From: SLST01 sp964458555
Lineage (GTDB): Bacteria; Spirochaetota; Spirochaetia; DSM-27196; SLST01
NCBI GenBank assembly: GCA_964458555.1
Contig: CAYWJH010000001.1
Location: 101,219-165,218, forward strand
Length of the DNA stretch: 64,000 bases
Direction of reading: 5' to 3'
How positions within the stretch are numbered: the stretch's first letter is position 1; each line of letters begins with the position of its first letter. Below are positions 1 through 7,833 of this stretch, piece by piece. Made by a program: the position numbers and the translations under genes. The notes under the pieces are model-generated. The model ran no database searches, was not told the DNA's origin, and saw only the letters and a list, made by a program, of their open reading frames with translations.

Positions 1-906
1 ACCATCAACGCCGTCTTTCAGATCCGGATCCGCATCGGCGCGAACATCGGTCACGTTACGATCGGGAACTTCGGGCCGGACGGCGCGAAGCAGTGGGACG
101 TGGTGGGGAACGCGGTCATCGACGCAAAACGGATGGAGTCGACCGCGCCCATCGGCGGGCTGCGTATCAGCAAGGAGCTCTACGACAAGCTCGTCGAGAC
201 GAGGGTCGCCGACGAGTACTACCGGCGCTTCCTGCGCGAGGCGCTCGTGCTCGGCAGCTACTACCGAGACATCACGAGGGACGACCTCTTCAAGTACAGC
301 CAGGTTCTCCTCAAGGACAAGCGGGGCGCGACGTTCGAGACCTACAGCGTTCAGGTCACACCGAACCTCCCCGAATCGATCGCGCAGCAGGTCAGCGACC
401 TGCTCGCGATGGGACCCAGCGCCGTCGGGCGCATCCTCAAGCTGCTCGAATACTACCGAGGGAATCCGTACGTTATCAACGCGGTCGAGGATTCTTTTCG
501 CGATGCGGGCGTCGTGCTGCGCAAGCACTACATGCTCGAAACCATGTATCCGCTGCAGCTACAGGAGATCCACAGGCAGTTCGACGGGAACATAGAGAAG
601 ATCACCGAGCACGTGGACACGCACTTCTCGCTCTACCAGATCCTCGACCGCCTGGGTCGATTTCAGGACATAGTCAAGCAGCGTACCGCCGGGGAAGACG
701 GCTCGGACGAGTTCACGACCTACGAGGCGTACATGTCCGAGCGTGAGCACGAGATCCGGGCGCAGTACGAGGCGAGCCGCAAGCAGATGGTGCAGCGCGC
801 GTACTTTTTCAACGTCGTCTTCCCGCTCGTGTTCGAGAGCATTCGCTCGAGCATCCTCGAGTATCAGCTCGAGCCGGAGGTGCTCGAGGCGTCCGCGGGA
901 GCGTAG
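1..906 (+). CDS. C-terminal part of a class III cyclase-domain protein (5' end outside window)
   Basis: The reading frame is open from the first base, so this is a partial gene of 301 visible residues. The first 60 residues match the end of a class III adenylate/guanylate cyclase domain: an IGANIGHVTIGNFG strand, then QWDVVGNAVIDAKRMEST, then a LRISKELYD segment. The aligned active-site stretch is usually VIGDxVNxAARLE. Here the Asn that stabilises the transition state appears to be Ile (VIDAKRM), so activity is doubtful, although the Arg is kept. The following roughly 240 residues are mostly helical, unrecognised, and end in an acidic tail. A GTG codon at 100 is inside the domain and is not the true start. 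The 3' end overlaps the convergent flavoprotein gene by 43 bases. I am fairly sure of the fold and not of any cyclase activity. Confidence 0.75.
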   Translation, partial: TINAVFQIRIRIGANIGHVTIGNFGPDGAKQWDVVGNAVIDAKRMESTAPIGGLRISKELYDKLVETRVADEYYRRFLREALVLGSYYRDITRDDLFKYSQVLLKDKRGATFETYSVQVTPNLPESIAQQVSDLLAMGPSAVGRILKLLEYYRGNPYVINAVEDSFRDAGVVLRKHYMLETMYPLQLQEIHRQFDGNIEKITEHVDTHFSLYQILDRLGRFQDIVKQRTAGEDGSDEFTTYEAYMSEREHEIRAQYEASRKQMVQRAYFFNVVFPLVFESIRSSILEYQLEPEVLEASAGA

Positions 907-2114
907 CGTCGCCACGCACCGGGTACCCGCCGTGGCCGGCCGCCGAGATAGGCGATCATGCGCTTCGCCGCGTTGTGCGCACCGACGATGTTGCCGGCAG
1001 CAGGACCGAGTTCCTGTTCGGCGAGCGCCCCGGTGACGTAGACTCCGGGAGCCCATTCGAGCGATGCCGATGGAATCGGGAAGCCCTCGCTGTCCACCGG
1101 CAGCGGCGAGCCGGTCGCCTCGCCCGACGCGAGCGCCGCGCGCAGCGAGCCCCCCGGCGGTCCGGGGGCGAACCCCGTCGCCAGCACGACGAGATCCGTG
1201 GGCCACTTTCCGCGTCGCCCGCACAAAACGATCGTCTGCGAATCGGCACGCACCGCCTCGATGACCTCGTCGGTCACGACCTCGAGCCGCCCGTCGCGGC
1301 GCGCCTCGTCGATCCGCTCGGCGAGCTCCGGGGGAACCGATCCGGGGTTTCGCGCCTCGGCAAGGAGCTCTCGCCTGCGGCCGGGGTCGTCGTCGGCGAG
1401 GAAGCGTTCCATGCAGGCCGGTCCGATAAAGCACGGATCGGAGTCGAACTGATGCACGCGGATCTTCTCGCGCACGATGAGGCGTGGGCGTCGTGCGAGG
1501 TCTGCGGTGTGCAGCGCGAGATGCGCTGCGGTGACACCACCCCCTACGATGACCGGCTGCGCGGCGTTCTCGGCGACGCGCCGATCGAAATCCTCGTCGA
1601 ATACGTGGACGATTGCGGGGTCGCCGGCTGATGCCCACCACGGCGCGACCGGCCCGGGGGCACGCCCGGGGGCGAGCACGACGCGCCTCGCGTCGATCTC
1701 CGATGCGCCGTCGGTCGCGACGCGCCAGCCGTTCTCGAGGCGTACGATCCCCACCGCCCGTCCGCGAACGTGCAGCGCGGCGAGGTCTTCCCGCATCACG
1801 ACATCGTCGGCGTGCGCGTTGAACAGCTCGACCGACGGTCGCGCGTACGGCGGGATGGTGTGCTCGTTGTGATCGTAGCCGTGCTGCGCCGCCCAGGCGA
1901 GGAGCGCCGTGAAATCGGGCGCGAGCGCGTGCGCGGCCGGCGACCGCAGGTAGCGCATCCCGCAATTGTGCGTCCGGCGCTTCCACGCGGCGAGGAGCCG
2001 GCGATTGGGGTCGAGAATGCGGGTTCGCGCCGGATCCGCGTACCCGTGGTGAACGAGCGTGTGTGCGAGGAAGGTTCCGTGGATGCCACCGCCGACGATC
2101 AACCAGTCGAGCAT
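864..2114 (-). CDS. FAD/NAD(P)-binding oxidoreductase, monooxygenase-like
   Basis: A 416-residue cytosolic flavoprotein. It opens with a Rossmann dinucleotide fold (LIVGGGIHGTFLA, residues 4-16), has a second nucleotide-binding fold in the middle (PVIVGGGVTAAHLA) and an ATG-type flavin motif (VVLATGF) later on. This is the layout of class B flavin monooxygenases and related pyridine-nucleotide oxidoreductases. The substrate cannot be told from sequence. I chose the ATG at 2114 because TAGAGG lies 2 bases upstream and the Rossmann motif begins two residues later; a TTG at 2150 is an in-frame alternative. The stop lies inside the end of the cyclase-domain gene on the other strand. The divergent neighbour at 2201 is also an FAD oxidoreductase, with only 86 bases between them. 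Confidence 0.75.
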   Translation of the reverse strand: MLDWLIVGGGIHGTFLAHTLVHHGYADPARTRILDPNRRLLAAWKRRTHNCGMRYLRSPAAHALAPDFTALLAWAAQHGYDHNEHTIPPYARPSVELFNAHADDVVMREDLAALHVRGRAVGIVRLENGWRVATDGASEIDARRVVLAPGRAPGPVAPWWASAGDPAIVHVFDEDFDRRVAENAAQPVIVGGGVTAAHLALHTADLARRPRLIVREKIRVHQFDSDPCFIGPACMERFLADDDPGRRRELLAEARNPGSVPPELAERIDEARRDGRLEVVTDEVIEAVRADSQTIVLCGRRGKWPTDLVVLATGFAPGPPGGSLRAALASGEATGSPLPVDSEGFPIPSASLEWAPGVYVTGALAEQELGPAAGNIVGAHNAAKRMIAYLGGRPRRVPGAWRRYAPADASSTSGSS

Positions 2115-2165
2115 AGCCTCTACAATAGTAACGCCGGTTTCCAGGCTCAACTGCGTGAGTGCGCG

Positions 2166-2194
2166 TTGCCCATCGGCGCCGTGCGTAGTATTAC
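2166..2194 (+). promoter_or_regulatory. Sigma-70-type promoter, leaderless arrangement
   Basis: TTGCCC at 2166-2171 and TATTAC at 2189-2194 are separated by 17 bases. The -10 box ends 6 bases before the ATG at 2201, which puts the expected transcription start on the start codon itself. Confidence 0.6.
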
Positions 2195-2200
2195 TGGTCC

Positions 2201-3760
2201 ATGGACAGCGACGTACTGATAGTCGGCAGCGGTCACAACGGGCTCACCGCGGGGGCGTACCTCGCGAAATGGGGATACAAGGTCACGGTTCTCGAACGAC
2301 GCTCGACGATCGGCGGAGCGGTCTGCACCGAGGACATGTTCGGCGGGTTCAAGCTCGACGTCGGCGGGTCGGCCCACTTTATGATCCATCATACGCCCAT
2401 CGTCAGCGACCTCGAGCTGGGCACGTACGGCCTCGAGTACATCCCGCTCGACCCGTTCATGACCGCGCCGTTCGACGATGGAAGCTCGATCAGCTTCTAT
2501 CGCGATCTCGACCGTACCTGCGAGAACATCGCCCGTATCAGCGAGCACGATGCGGACGCGTACTATCGGTTCATCCAACGGTGGCAGCCGCTCAACGAGG
2601 CCATCTTCGAGGTCTTTCTCAAGACGCCGTCCATGCGTAACTTCGGCTCGACGGTCCTGCTCCGTAAGCTCAGCGACACGAAGCAGGAACGCAACGATCT
2701 GCTGCGCAAGCTATTCGTCAGCTACGGGCGGCTCATCAACGAGACGTTCGAGGACGAGCGGACGAAGGCGGCGCTCGCTTGGTGGGGCGCGCAGAGCGGA
2801 CCCCCGCCCATCGACGCGGTGAGCGCGGAGTTTATAGGCTGGCATTCGGTTATCCACAAGCACGGGCCGGCCAGGCCGCGGGGCGGGTCCGGCATGCTCA
2901 CCCAGGCGCTCGCCGCCTGCATTCGCGATCACGGTGGCGAGGTGCTGGCCGACCACGAGGTCGAAGAGATCCTCGTGGAGGACGGCCGGGCAGTCGGCGC
3001 TCGCACCGTCGGTGGCGACACCTTCACCGCGAAGCGGGTCATCTCGAACGCTCACGTATGGGTCACCTTCCTCGACCTGCTGGCGAAATGGGTCCCCTCC
3101 GACCTGCGTTCGCGGATCGAGCGGATCCACGTCGGCAACGGGTTCGGAATGGTCGTCCGCGCGGCGATGGAAAAGCTCCCTCGGTACAATCTCAACGACG
3201 CGTCGAACGACGAGGTCCTGCGCGGCCTTCAGCTCCTCTCGCCGACCACGCAATACCTCAACGACGCGTACGCCGATTACCTGCGCGGCGAACCGTCGCG
3301 CGACCCTGCGGTCGTCGCGATGACCTTCAGCGCCATCGACCCGAGCCTGGCTCCGGAAGGTATGCACACGCTCTTTCTCTGGGGTCAGTACTACCCCTAC
3401 AAGCTGCGCAATGGCGGCGGTTGGGACGAGATCGCAGAACGCGAGGCGAAGAAGCTCTTCGGCGTGATCGACCGGTTCGCCCCGGGCACGAGCGACAGCC
3501 TCATCGACATGTACATCCAGACGCCCAAGGTGATCAGCGAGAAGCATAACATGCCGAACGCGAACGTGATGCACGTGGAGATGGTGATCGACCAGATGTT
3601 CATGTTTCGCCCGCTTCCCGAGCTCTCCCGGTACGCCACGCCGCTACCGAATCTCTTCCTCGCGAGCGCGAGTACACACCCCGGGGGCGGAATCTTCGGA
3701 GCGCCCGGGTACAACTGCGCGCACGTGGTACGAAAGAGCCTACGACGGATCTTCTTTTGA
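2201..3760 (+). CDS. Phytoene desaturase-like FAD oxidoreductase (COG1233 / PYROXD2 type)
   Basis: A 519-residue protein starting with an FAD-binding fold (VLIVGSGHNGLTAGAYLAKWG, residues 5-25) followed by the RRSTIGGAVCTED segment typical of carotenoid isomerase/phytoene desaturase relatives. The C-terminus has the family's second FAD contact (STHPGGGIFGAPGYNCAHVV, about residues 491-510). Length and both ends fit the PYROXD2-like branch rather than true CrtI, and no carotenoid genes lie nearby, so the substrate is unknown. The ATG is fixed by the adjoining promoter and by the Rossmann strand starting at residue 4; no Shine-Dalgarno is visible. The 3' end overlaps the convergent gene by 21 bases. 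Confidence 0.8.
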   Translation: MDSDVLIVGSGHNGLTAGAYLAKWGYKVTVLERRSTIGGAVCTEDMFGGFKLDVGGSAHFMIHHTPIVSDLELGTYGLEYIPLDPFMTAPFDDGSSISFYRDLDRTCENIARISEHDADAYYRFIQRWQPLNEAIFEVFLKTPSMRNFGSTVLLRKLSDTKQERNDLLRKLFVSYGRLINETFEDERTKAALAWWGAQSGPPPIDAVSAEFIGWHSVIHKHGPARPRGGSGMLTQALAACIRDHGGEVLADHEVEEILVEDGRAVGARTVGGDTFTAKRVISNAHVWVTFLDLLAKWVPSDLRSRIERIHVGNGFGMVVRAAMEKLPRYNLNDASNDEVLRGLQLLSPTTQYLNDAYADYLRGEPSRDPAVVAMTFSAIDPSLAPEGMHTLFLWGQYYPYKLRNGGGWDEIAEREAKKLFGVIDRFAPGTSDSLIDMYIQTPKVISEKHNMPNANVMHVEMVIDQMFMFRPLPELSRYATPLPNLFLASASTHPGGGIFGAPGYNCAHVVRKSLRRIFF

Positions 3761-5536
3761 CGGCTTGGTGTGAAGCGCCTTGTCGAACTCGCTCCAGATC
3801 TGGTCGATCTGCTCGCGGCTCTTGGGCTTTGGTTTTGCCGGCCCCGGTGCGGGGCGGTGGCGGCGCCGGCTGACCGTTTCGGCCTTGTGCGATCGATTAC
3901 CGGTTCCGCGGGACCGCATGCCCGTCTCGTCTTCCGGCGGCGACGCCTCGCGACCGGCGCCGCGGCGCGCCGCGCCCTCGTCCGCGTAGGAGAGGCGCTG
4001 CCCACCGCGCGGGCCAAATCGCCGCGTGTACGTCGCGCGCAGGCTCTCGTGTCTTCCGGAGAGCCTGAGCAGAATCTGGCGGAAGACGCTCGTTCGCGCG
4101 AAGGCGTCGTCGAAGATCGCGACGAGGTTCAGCCCGAAGAGCTCGTTGAGCGGCCGCAGTTGTGACGTGTCAACGTCGAAGTACGGCGTCAGCACGCTCT
4201 TCAGCTCTTCGGTCGACACGCCCTCGCGTTTCTGCTTCGCGTCGTGGATGATCGCCTCCGCGATCAGCTGCGGGCGCGCGAGATACTCGCCGAGCAGCGG
4301 ATGCTGCCGCTCGACGCGCCGCGCGATGTCTTCGTTGAACATCTCGCGGGAGCCGAAGACCTCGCCAATATCCGGGGAGCGGCCCCGAAGGAACGCTTCC
4401 ATGATCTCGGCGTATTCGCTGGTGAGCCGACGGCTCATCTCGCCGCGGGCCTGCTCGAACGAGCCGCGGACGCGATCGGCGTGGATGTAGAGCCCGTGGA
4501 TATAGAGGACTGTGGGCAGCCTGCGGCGGGGACGTGGGGTGAGTAGCTCGTCGTTCAGCTGGCTCGAGAAGCGCGTTGAAGCCGCGGCGAGCCGGGTCTG
4601 CGCGTCGTCGACGAGACTCGAGAACTCTTCCTGCGGCATTACGCCCGCCGGCGCTTCGCGCACCCGGCGTGCCAGCGTCTCGATCTCTTCTGCGATAACC
4701 CCGTCGCTCTCCTTTTGCTGTCTTGCCTCTCCAATCTGCGCGTCGACGAACACCATCACGAGGTAGGCGAGCTGGAAGAGCTCGTCGTTCTCCTCGAAAT
4801 TCTTGCGGAATGCGATCGTGGCCCGCTCTCTGACGATCGTCTGGGCGAGATCGTGCCATACGTCCGGCGCCTTGCTCTCGAGCCGCTGGCGGACTTCCGT
4901 GATGCTGGTATCCTTGATTCGGGCGACCTCTTCGAGCACGCCGCGCTCGCTGAGGTCGCGCTTGAGCACCTGGATCGCCCGCAGGACGAGCGGCTTCGCC
5001 GTGGCGGAGGTGAAGATGACGCGAAACTCGTCCATGAGCCTGAGGCGATAGATCGTTCCGGCCTGTGTGCCTCCTGCGTAGGCAGCGGCGAGCTGGGACG
5101 AGTCCGCCTCTACGACGTGGTAGTCAGGAGGCAGCGCGCCGTGCTCGCGCATTCGTTCCTGCGACGGGAGGACGCGAAAGTCGGCCGCGAGGATCCGGCG
5201 AACTATCTCGTCGACGAGCGCCGCCCAGAAGTCGGGGCTTCCGGCGCTTGTAAGGATGATCTGGTCGGGCTCTCTCTCGCCATCCTCCGCTGTGGTTGTG
5301 AGGTATCCGATCTCCGCGCTGCGAAGCTTCGTCATCAGGCGTTCGAGTGCCGTCTGCTCCTGCTCAGGACTCCCTTCCGCGCTTCTAATGAAGCGTTTCG
5401 CATCGATACGGGGCGACCACGCGTCGCAGAGGCGCTGAAAGAGCTCTCGCTCGGTTGGCGAGAAGCTGCCTATCTGGGAGAGAAGCTCGTCCCGGCCTCG
5501 GGAATCGAAACTGACGAAGTCCGGCTGTGTGCTCAT
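3740..5536 (-). CDS. Uncharacterised protein with a basic, proline-rich C-terminal tail
   Basis: A protein of 598 residues that I cannot assign to a characterised family. The first 380 residues look alpha-helical and include long charged stretches. A PTVLYIHGLYIHADRVRGSF segment near residue 365 is the most distinctive motif. Residues after about 530 are low-complexity and rich in Arg, Lys, Pro and Ser (PAPGPAKPKPKSREQ), suggesting a flexible tail. No signal peptide or membrane segment is seen, so it is probably cytosolic. I start it at the ATG at 5536 (MSTQPDF) because the longer in-frame extension to 5695 is the out-of-frame image of the zinc-ribbon gene just upstream. The two genes are 11 bases apart and are probably co-transcribed. 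It may be a lineage-restricted spirochaete protein, which is an inference only. Confidence 0.6.
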   Translation of the reverse strand: MSTQPDFVSFDSRGRDELLSQIGSFSPTERELFQRLCDAWSPRIDAKRFIRSAEGSPEQEQTALERLMTKLRSAEIGYLTTTAEDGEREPDQIILTSAGSPDFWAALVDEIVRRILAADFRVLPSQERMREHGALPPDYHVVEADSSQLAAAYAGGTQAGTIYRLRLMDEFRVIFTSATAKPLVLRAIQVLKRDLSERGVLEEVARIKDTSITEVRQRLESKAPDVWHDLAQTIVRERATIAFRKNFEENDELFQLAYLVMVFVDAQIGEARQQKESDGVIAEEIETLARRVREAPAGVMPQEEFSSLVDDAQTRLAAASTRFSSQLNDELLTPRPRRRLPTVLYIHGLYIHADRVRGSFEQARGEMSRRLTSEYAEIMEAFLRGRSPDIGEVFGSREMFNEDIARRVERQHPLLGEYLARPQLIAEAIIHDAKQKREGVSTEELKSVLTPYFDVDTSQLRPLNELFGLNLVAIFDDAFARTSVFRQILLRLSGRHESLRATYTRRFGPRGGQRLSYADEGAARRGAGREASPPEDETGMRSRGTGNRSHKAETVSRRRHRPAPGPAKPKPKSREQIDQIWSEFDKALHTKPSKEDPS

Positions 5537-5547
5537 CGCGCCGTGGA

Positions 5548-5727
5548 CTACCTCGCGTGCATCGGAGTCGGTCGCACCCGTACAAGGAGTGTACCACACC
5601 GCGGACAGTGTCGCAGCGTGAACTCCTTGTCGTGCTCGCGGACGGTGGTAGAGGCGTGATCGGCGCGGGCGGCAGGGAGTAATGCGGCGCCGCACGCGCT
5701 GCAGGTGTCGCGGGTTATCTGGTCCAT
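5548..5727 (-). CDS. Small zinc-ribbon protein
   Basis: A 59-residue protein with two zinc-knuckle pairs, CSACGA near the N-terminus (residues 9-12) and CPRCGTLL near residue 41, separated by about 30 residues. This is the spacing of a four-cysteine zinc ribbon. The start is the ATG at 5727, preceded by GGTGGAG at 6 bases; a GTG at 5739 would add four residues. It is the first gene of a two-gene unit with the uncharacterised gene ending at 3740 and may act with that protein. No catalytic feature is seen. Candidate roles are nucleic-acid or protein binding. Confidence 0.65.
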   Translation of the reverse strand: MDQITRDTCSACGAALLPAARADHASTTVREHDKEFTLRHCPRCGTLLVRVRPTPMHAR

Positions 5728-5798
5728 GAGCGTCTCCACCTAGATTGTCGGGAGAAAAGGTGGCAACGATGAGAGCGCTCCCCCGCGGTCTCAGTTGG

Positions 5799-6629
5799 TC
5801 AGGGCGCGCTGCTCGGGTCCCAGCCGACTCGGAGGTTCTCGTGGAGCGAGTCCATCGCGTCCACGTCGCGGAGCGAGATCTCGAAGTCGAAGATGTCTGC
5901 CCGGTCGGCGATCTCCTGCGGGTCGAGCGACCTGACGAGCACCCCGACGCCCTTCTGGAGCGCCCAGCGGAGCAGCAGTTGGGCCGGGCTCTTGCCGTAC
6001 GGTCCCGCGATCTCGCTCAGCCGCCGTTCCCGGCGACGCGTCTGCTTCGAGACGGGGGTATGCGTCTGGACGAGTATCTCCTTCCGGCGGCACCACTCGT
6101 GGAGACGGCGTTGGTTGAGAAACGGGTTGAACTCCACCTGGTTGACCGCGGGGAGTACGCCGGTCTCGTCGACGATCTCGTCGATGTGTTTGATCGCGAA
6201 GTTGCTCACACCGATCGCCCGGCAGCGACCGTCCTCGTAGAGCTTCCCGAGCGCGCGCCAGCTCTCGCGGCGCAGCCTGATCAGCGGGAAGTGGATCATA
6301 TAGAGGTCGATATACTCGACTTGCAGCAACTCGAGCGACCGGTCGAAGGCGGCCAGCGTCCGGTCGTAGCCCAGATCGGAGTTCCACACCTTCGTCGCGA
6401 GGAAGACGTCGTCGCGCGGGATCGCGGCAGCGCGTAGTCCGCGGCCGACATCCGCCTCGTTCTCGTAGACGCTCGCGGTGTCGATGAGACGGTAGCCGTT
6501 CTCCAGCGCCGCGATCACCGCGCCCCTGGTGTCGTCTTCCTCGCCCGGCTGGGTGCAGCCGAGGCCGAACATCGGCATGCGTGTACCGTTGTTCAGTCGT
6601 ACTGTCGACCGCGGACTCGAAATCGCCAA
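5799..6629 (-). CDS. Aldo/keto reductase
   Basis: A 276-residue NADPH-dependent carbonyl reductase of the aldo/keto reductase superfamily, cytosolic TIM barrel. The family signatures are in order: NGTRMPMFGLG at the N-terminus, GYRLIDTASVYENE with the catalytic Asp and Tyr, ATKVWNSD with the catalytic Lys, YMIHFPL with the catalytic His, IGVSNF, and QVEFNPFLNQ. Length is standard for the AKR5/2,5-diketogluconate reductase-like group; the real substrate is unknown. I choose the TTG at 6629 because GGGGAGG lies 4 bases upstream and the protein then begins just before the first conserved strand; the longer frame upstream has no homology. It stands alone, divergent from lgt. Confidence 0.85.
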   Translation of the reverse strand: MAISSPRSTVRLNNGTRMPMFGLGCTQPGEEDDTRGAVIAALENGYRLIDTASVYENEADVGRGLRAAAIPRDDVFLATKVWNSDLGYDRTLAAFDRSLELLQVEYIDLYMIHFPLIRLRRESWRALGKLYEDGRCRAIGVSNFAIKHIDEIVDETGVLPAVNQVEFNPFLNQRRLHEWCRRKEILVQTHTPVSKQTRRRERRLSEIAGPYGKSPAQLLLRWALQKGVGVLVRSLDPQEIADRADIFDFEISLRDVDAMDSLHENLRVGWDPSSAP

Positions 6630-6657
6630 AACGCCTCCCCGCTGATGCGCTGAACCG

Positions 6658-6686
6658 AGGATACCAACCGGTGCCAACCGCGTAAA
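6658..6686 (-). promoter_or_regulatory. Probable promoter of the aldo/keto reductase gene
   Basis: On the minus strand TTTACG (6681-6686) and TATCCT (6658-6663) are 17 bases apart, about 28 bases before the TTG start. The spacer holds two copies of GGTTGG. Confidence 0.4.
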
Positions 6687-6795
6687 GGCCGCGTCCGCGG
6701 TCGACCGGGCCGGGCGGCCGCGACGCCTGGGGCGTCTGGACGGTAGCCTTCGGGGTCCACAGCTACTATACTCTCCGGCAAAGAGGTGCTTCGTC

Positions 6796-7824
6796 GTGTT
6801 GATGTATCTGACATTCCCCGACTGGCTGCGCGCGGAGATCATCCCCGGACTCCCGTTCCGATGGTACGGCCTGATGTACCTGATCGCTTTCGCGATCACG
6901 TACGTGCTGTTCATGGTTCAGGTGAAGCAGCGCAAACTCGATGCCGACCAGGACACGGTCGTGAACTTCTTTTTCTGGGGTATCATCGGCCTGCTGATCG
7001 GCGCCAGACTCTTTTCGGCGCTCTTTTTCGACCCCACCGGCATCTACCTTCGGCGACCGTGGCTCATCTTCTGGCCGTTTCGCGACGGGCAGTTCGTGGG
7101 CCTGCAGGGCATGAACTACTACGGCGGGCTCGTCGGCGCGATCGTGGGGTTCGTGATCTACGCGCGAGTGAAGAAGATCGACATCCTGGACTGGGGCGAT
7201 ATGCTCGTGGCCGGCATCCCGCTCGGCTATACCTTCGGCCGGATAGGCAACTTCATCAATGCAGAGCTCTACGGTCGCGTGACGACCGCTTCGTGGGGCG
7301 TGCTCTTTCCCAACGCGCGTCGCTTCCGGGCTTCCGAAGACTGGGTGCAGGAGTGGGCGGCTGAGGTCGGTATTGAGGCCGGAGGCGCGGACGCGCTGGT
7401 GAACCTGCCGCGCCATCCGACGCAGCTCTACGAGGCTTTCGCCGAGGGTGTTCTCCTGTGGCTCATCATCTGGTTCGTCGTGCGCAAACACAAGCCGTAC
7501 AACGGCTTCATCGTGGGGTCCTACGTCATCGCCTACGGGCTCTTTCGCTACGTCATCGACTACTTCCGGATGCCCATATCCGCTTCCGACTTCGCCGTTC
7601 GTCTCGTGGACACGGGGTTGCCGGTGTACTTCGTACAGTCGCCGCTCAACCTCATCCCGAGCCAGCTCTACAGCCTCGCGATGATCGTCGGCGGAGCGCT
7701 CTTTCTGCTCGTCGTCTCACGACGCGCCGGGCGGCTCGAGCCCGACTCGACCGGTGATCCAGAGGACGGAAGCGGCAACGGCCGGAACACGTCGCTGAGG
7801 AAGCTGCGCAAGAAGATCAAGTAG
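6796..7824 (+). CDS. lgt: Prolipoprotein diacylglyceryl transferase
   Basis: Inner-membrane enzyme that moves a diacylglyceryl group from phosphatidylglycerol to the lipobox cysteine of prolipoproteins, the first step of lipoprotein maturation. The 342-residue protein has about seven hydrophobic segments and the signature GRIGNFINAELYGR (about residues 149-162). The segment GMNYYGGLVGA has Tyr where Escherichia coli Lgt has its functionally important His103. The C-terminus is a charged tail with a KLRKKIK end. The GTG at 6796 is preferred because GAGGTG lies 7 bases upstream; the ATG at 6802 is an alternative. A TATACT box at 6767-6772 could be the -10 element, but no good -35 is seen. The product has several probable substrates in this window, such as the lipoproteins at 32519 and 34833. 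Confidence 0.95.
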   Translation: MLMYLTFPDWLRAEIIPGLPFRWYGLMYLIAFAITYVLFMVQVKQRKLDADQDTVVNFFFWGIIGLLIGARLFSALFFDPTGIYLRRPWLIFWPFRDGQFVGLQGMNYYGGLVGAIVGFVIYARVKKIDILDWGDMLVAGIPLGYTFGRIGNFINAELYGRVTTASWGVLFPNARRFRASEDWVQEWAAEVGIEAGGADALVNLPRHPTQLYEAFAEGVLLWLIIWFVVRKHKPYNGFIVGSYVIAYGLFRYVIDYFRMPISASDFAVRLVDTGLPVYFVQSPLNLIPSQLYSLAMIVGGALFLLVVSRRAGRLEPDSTGDPEDGSGNGRNTSLRKLRKKIK

Positions 7825-7833
7825 GCGTATGCC

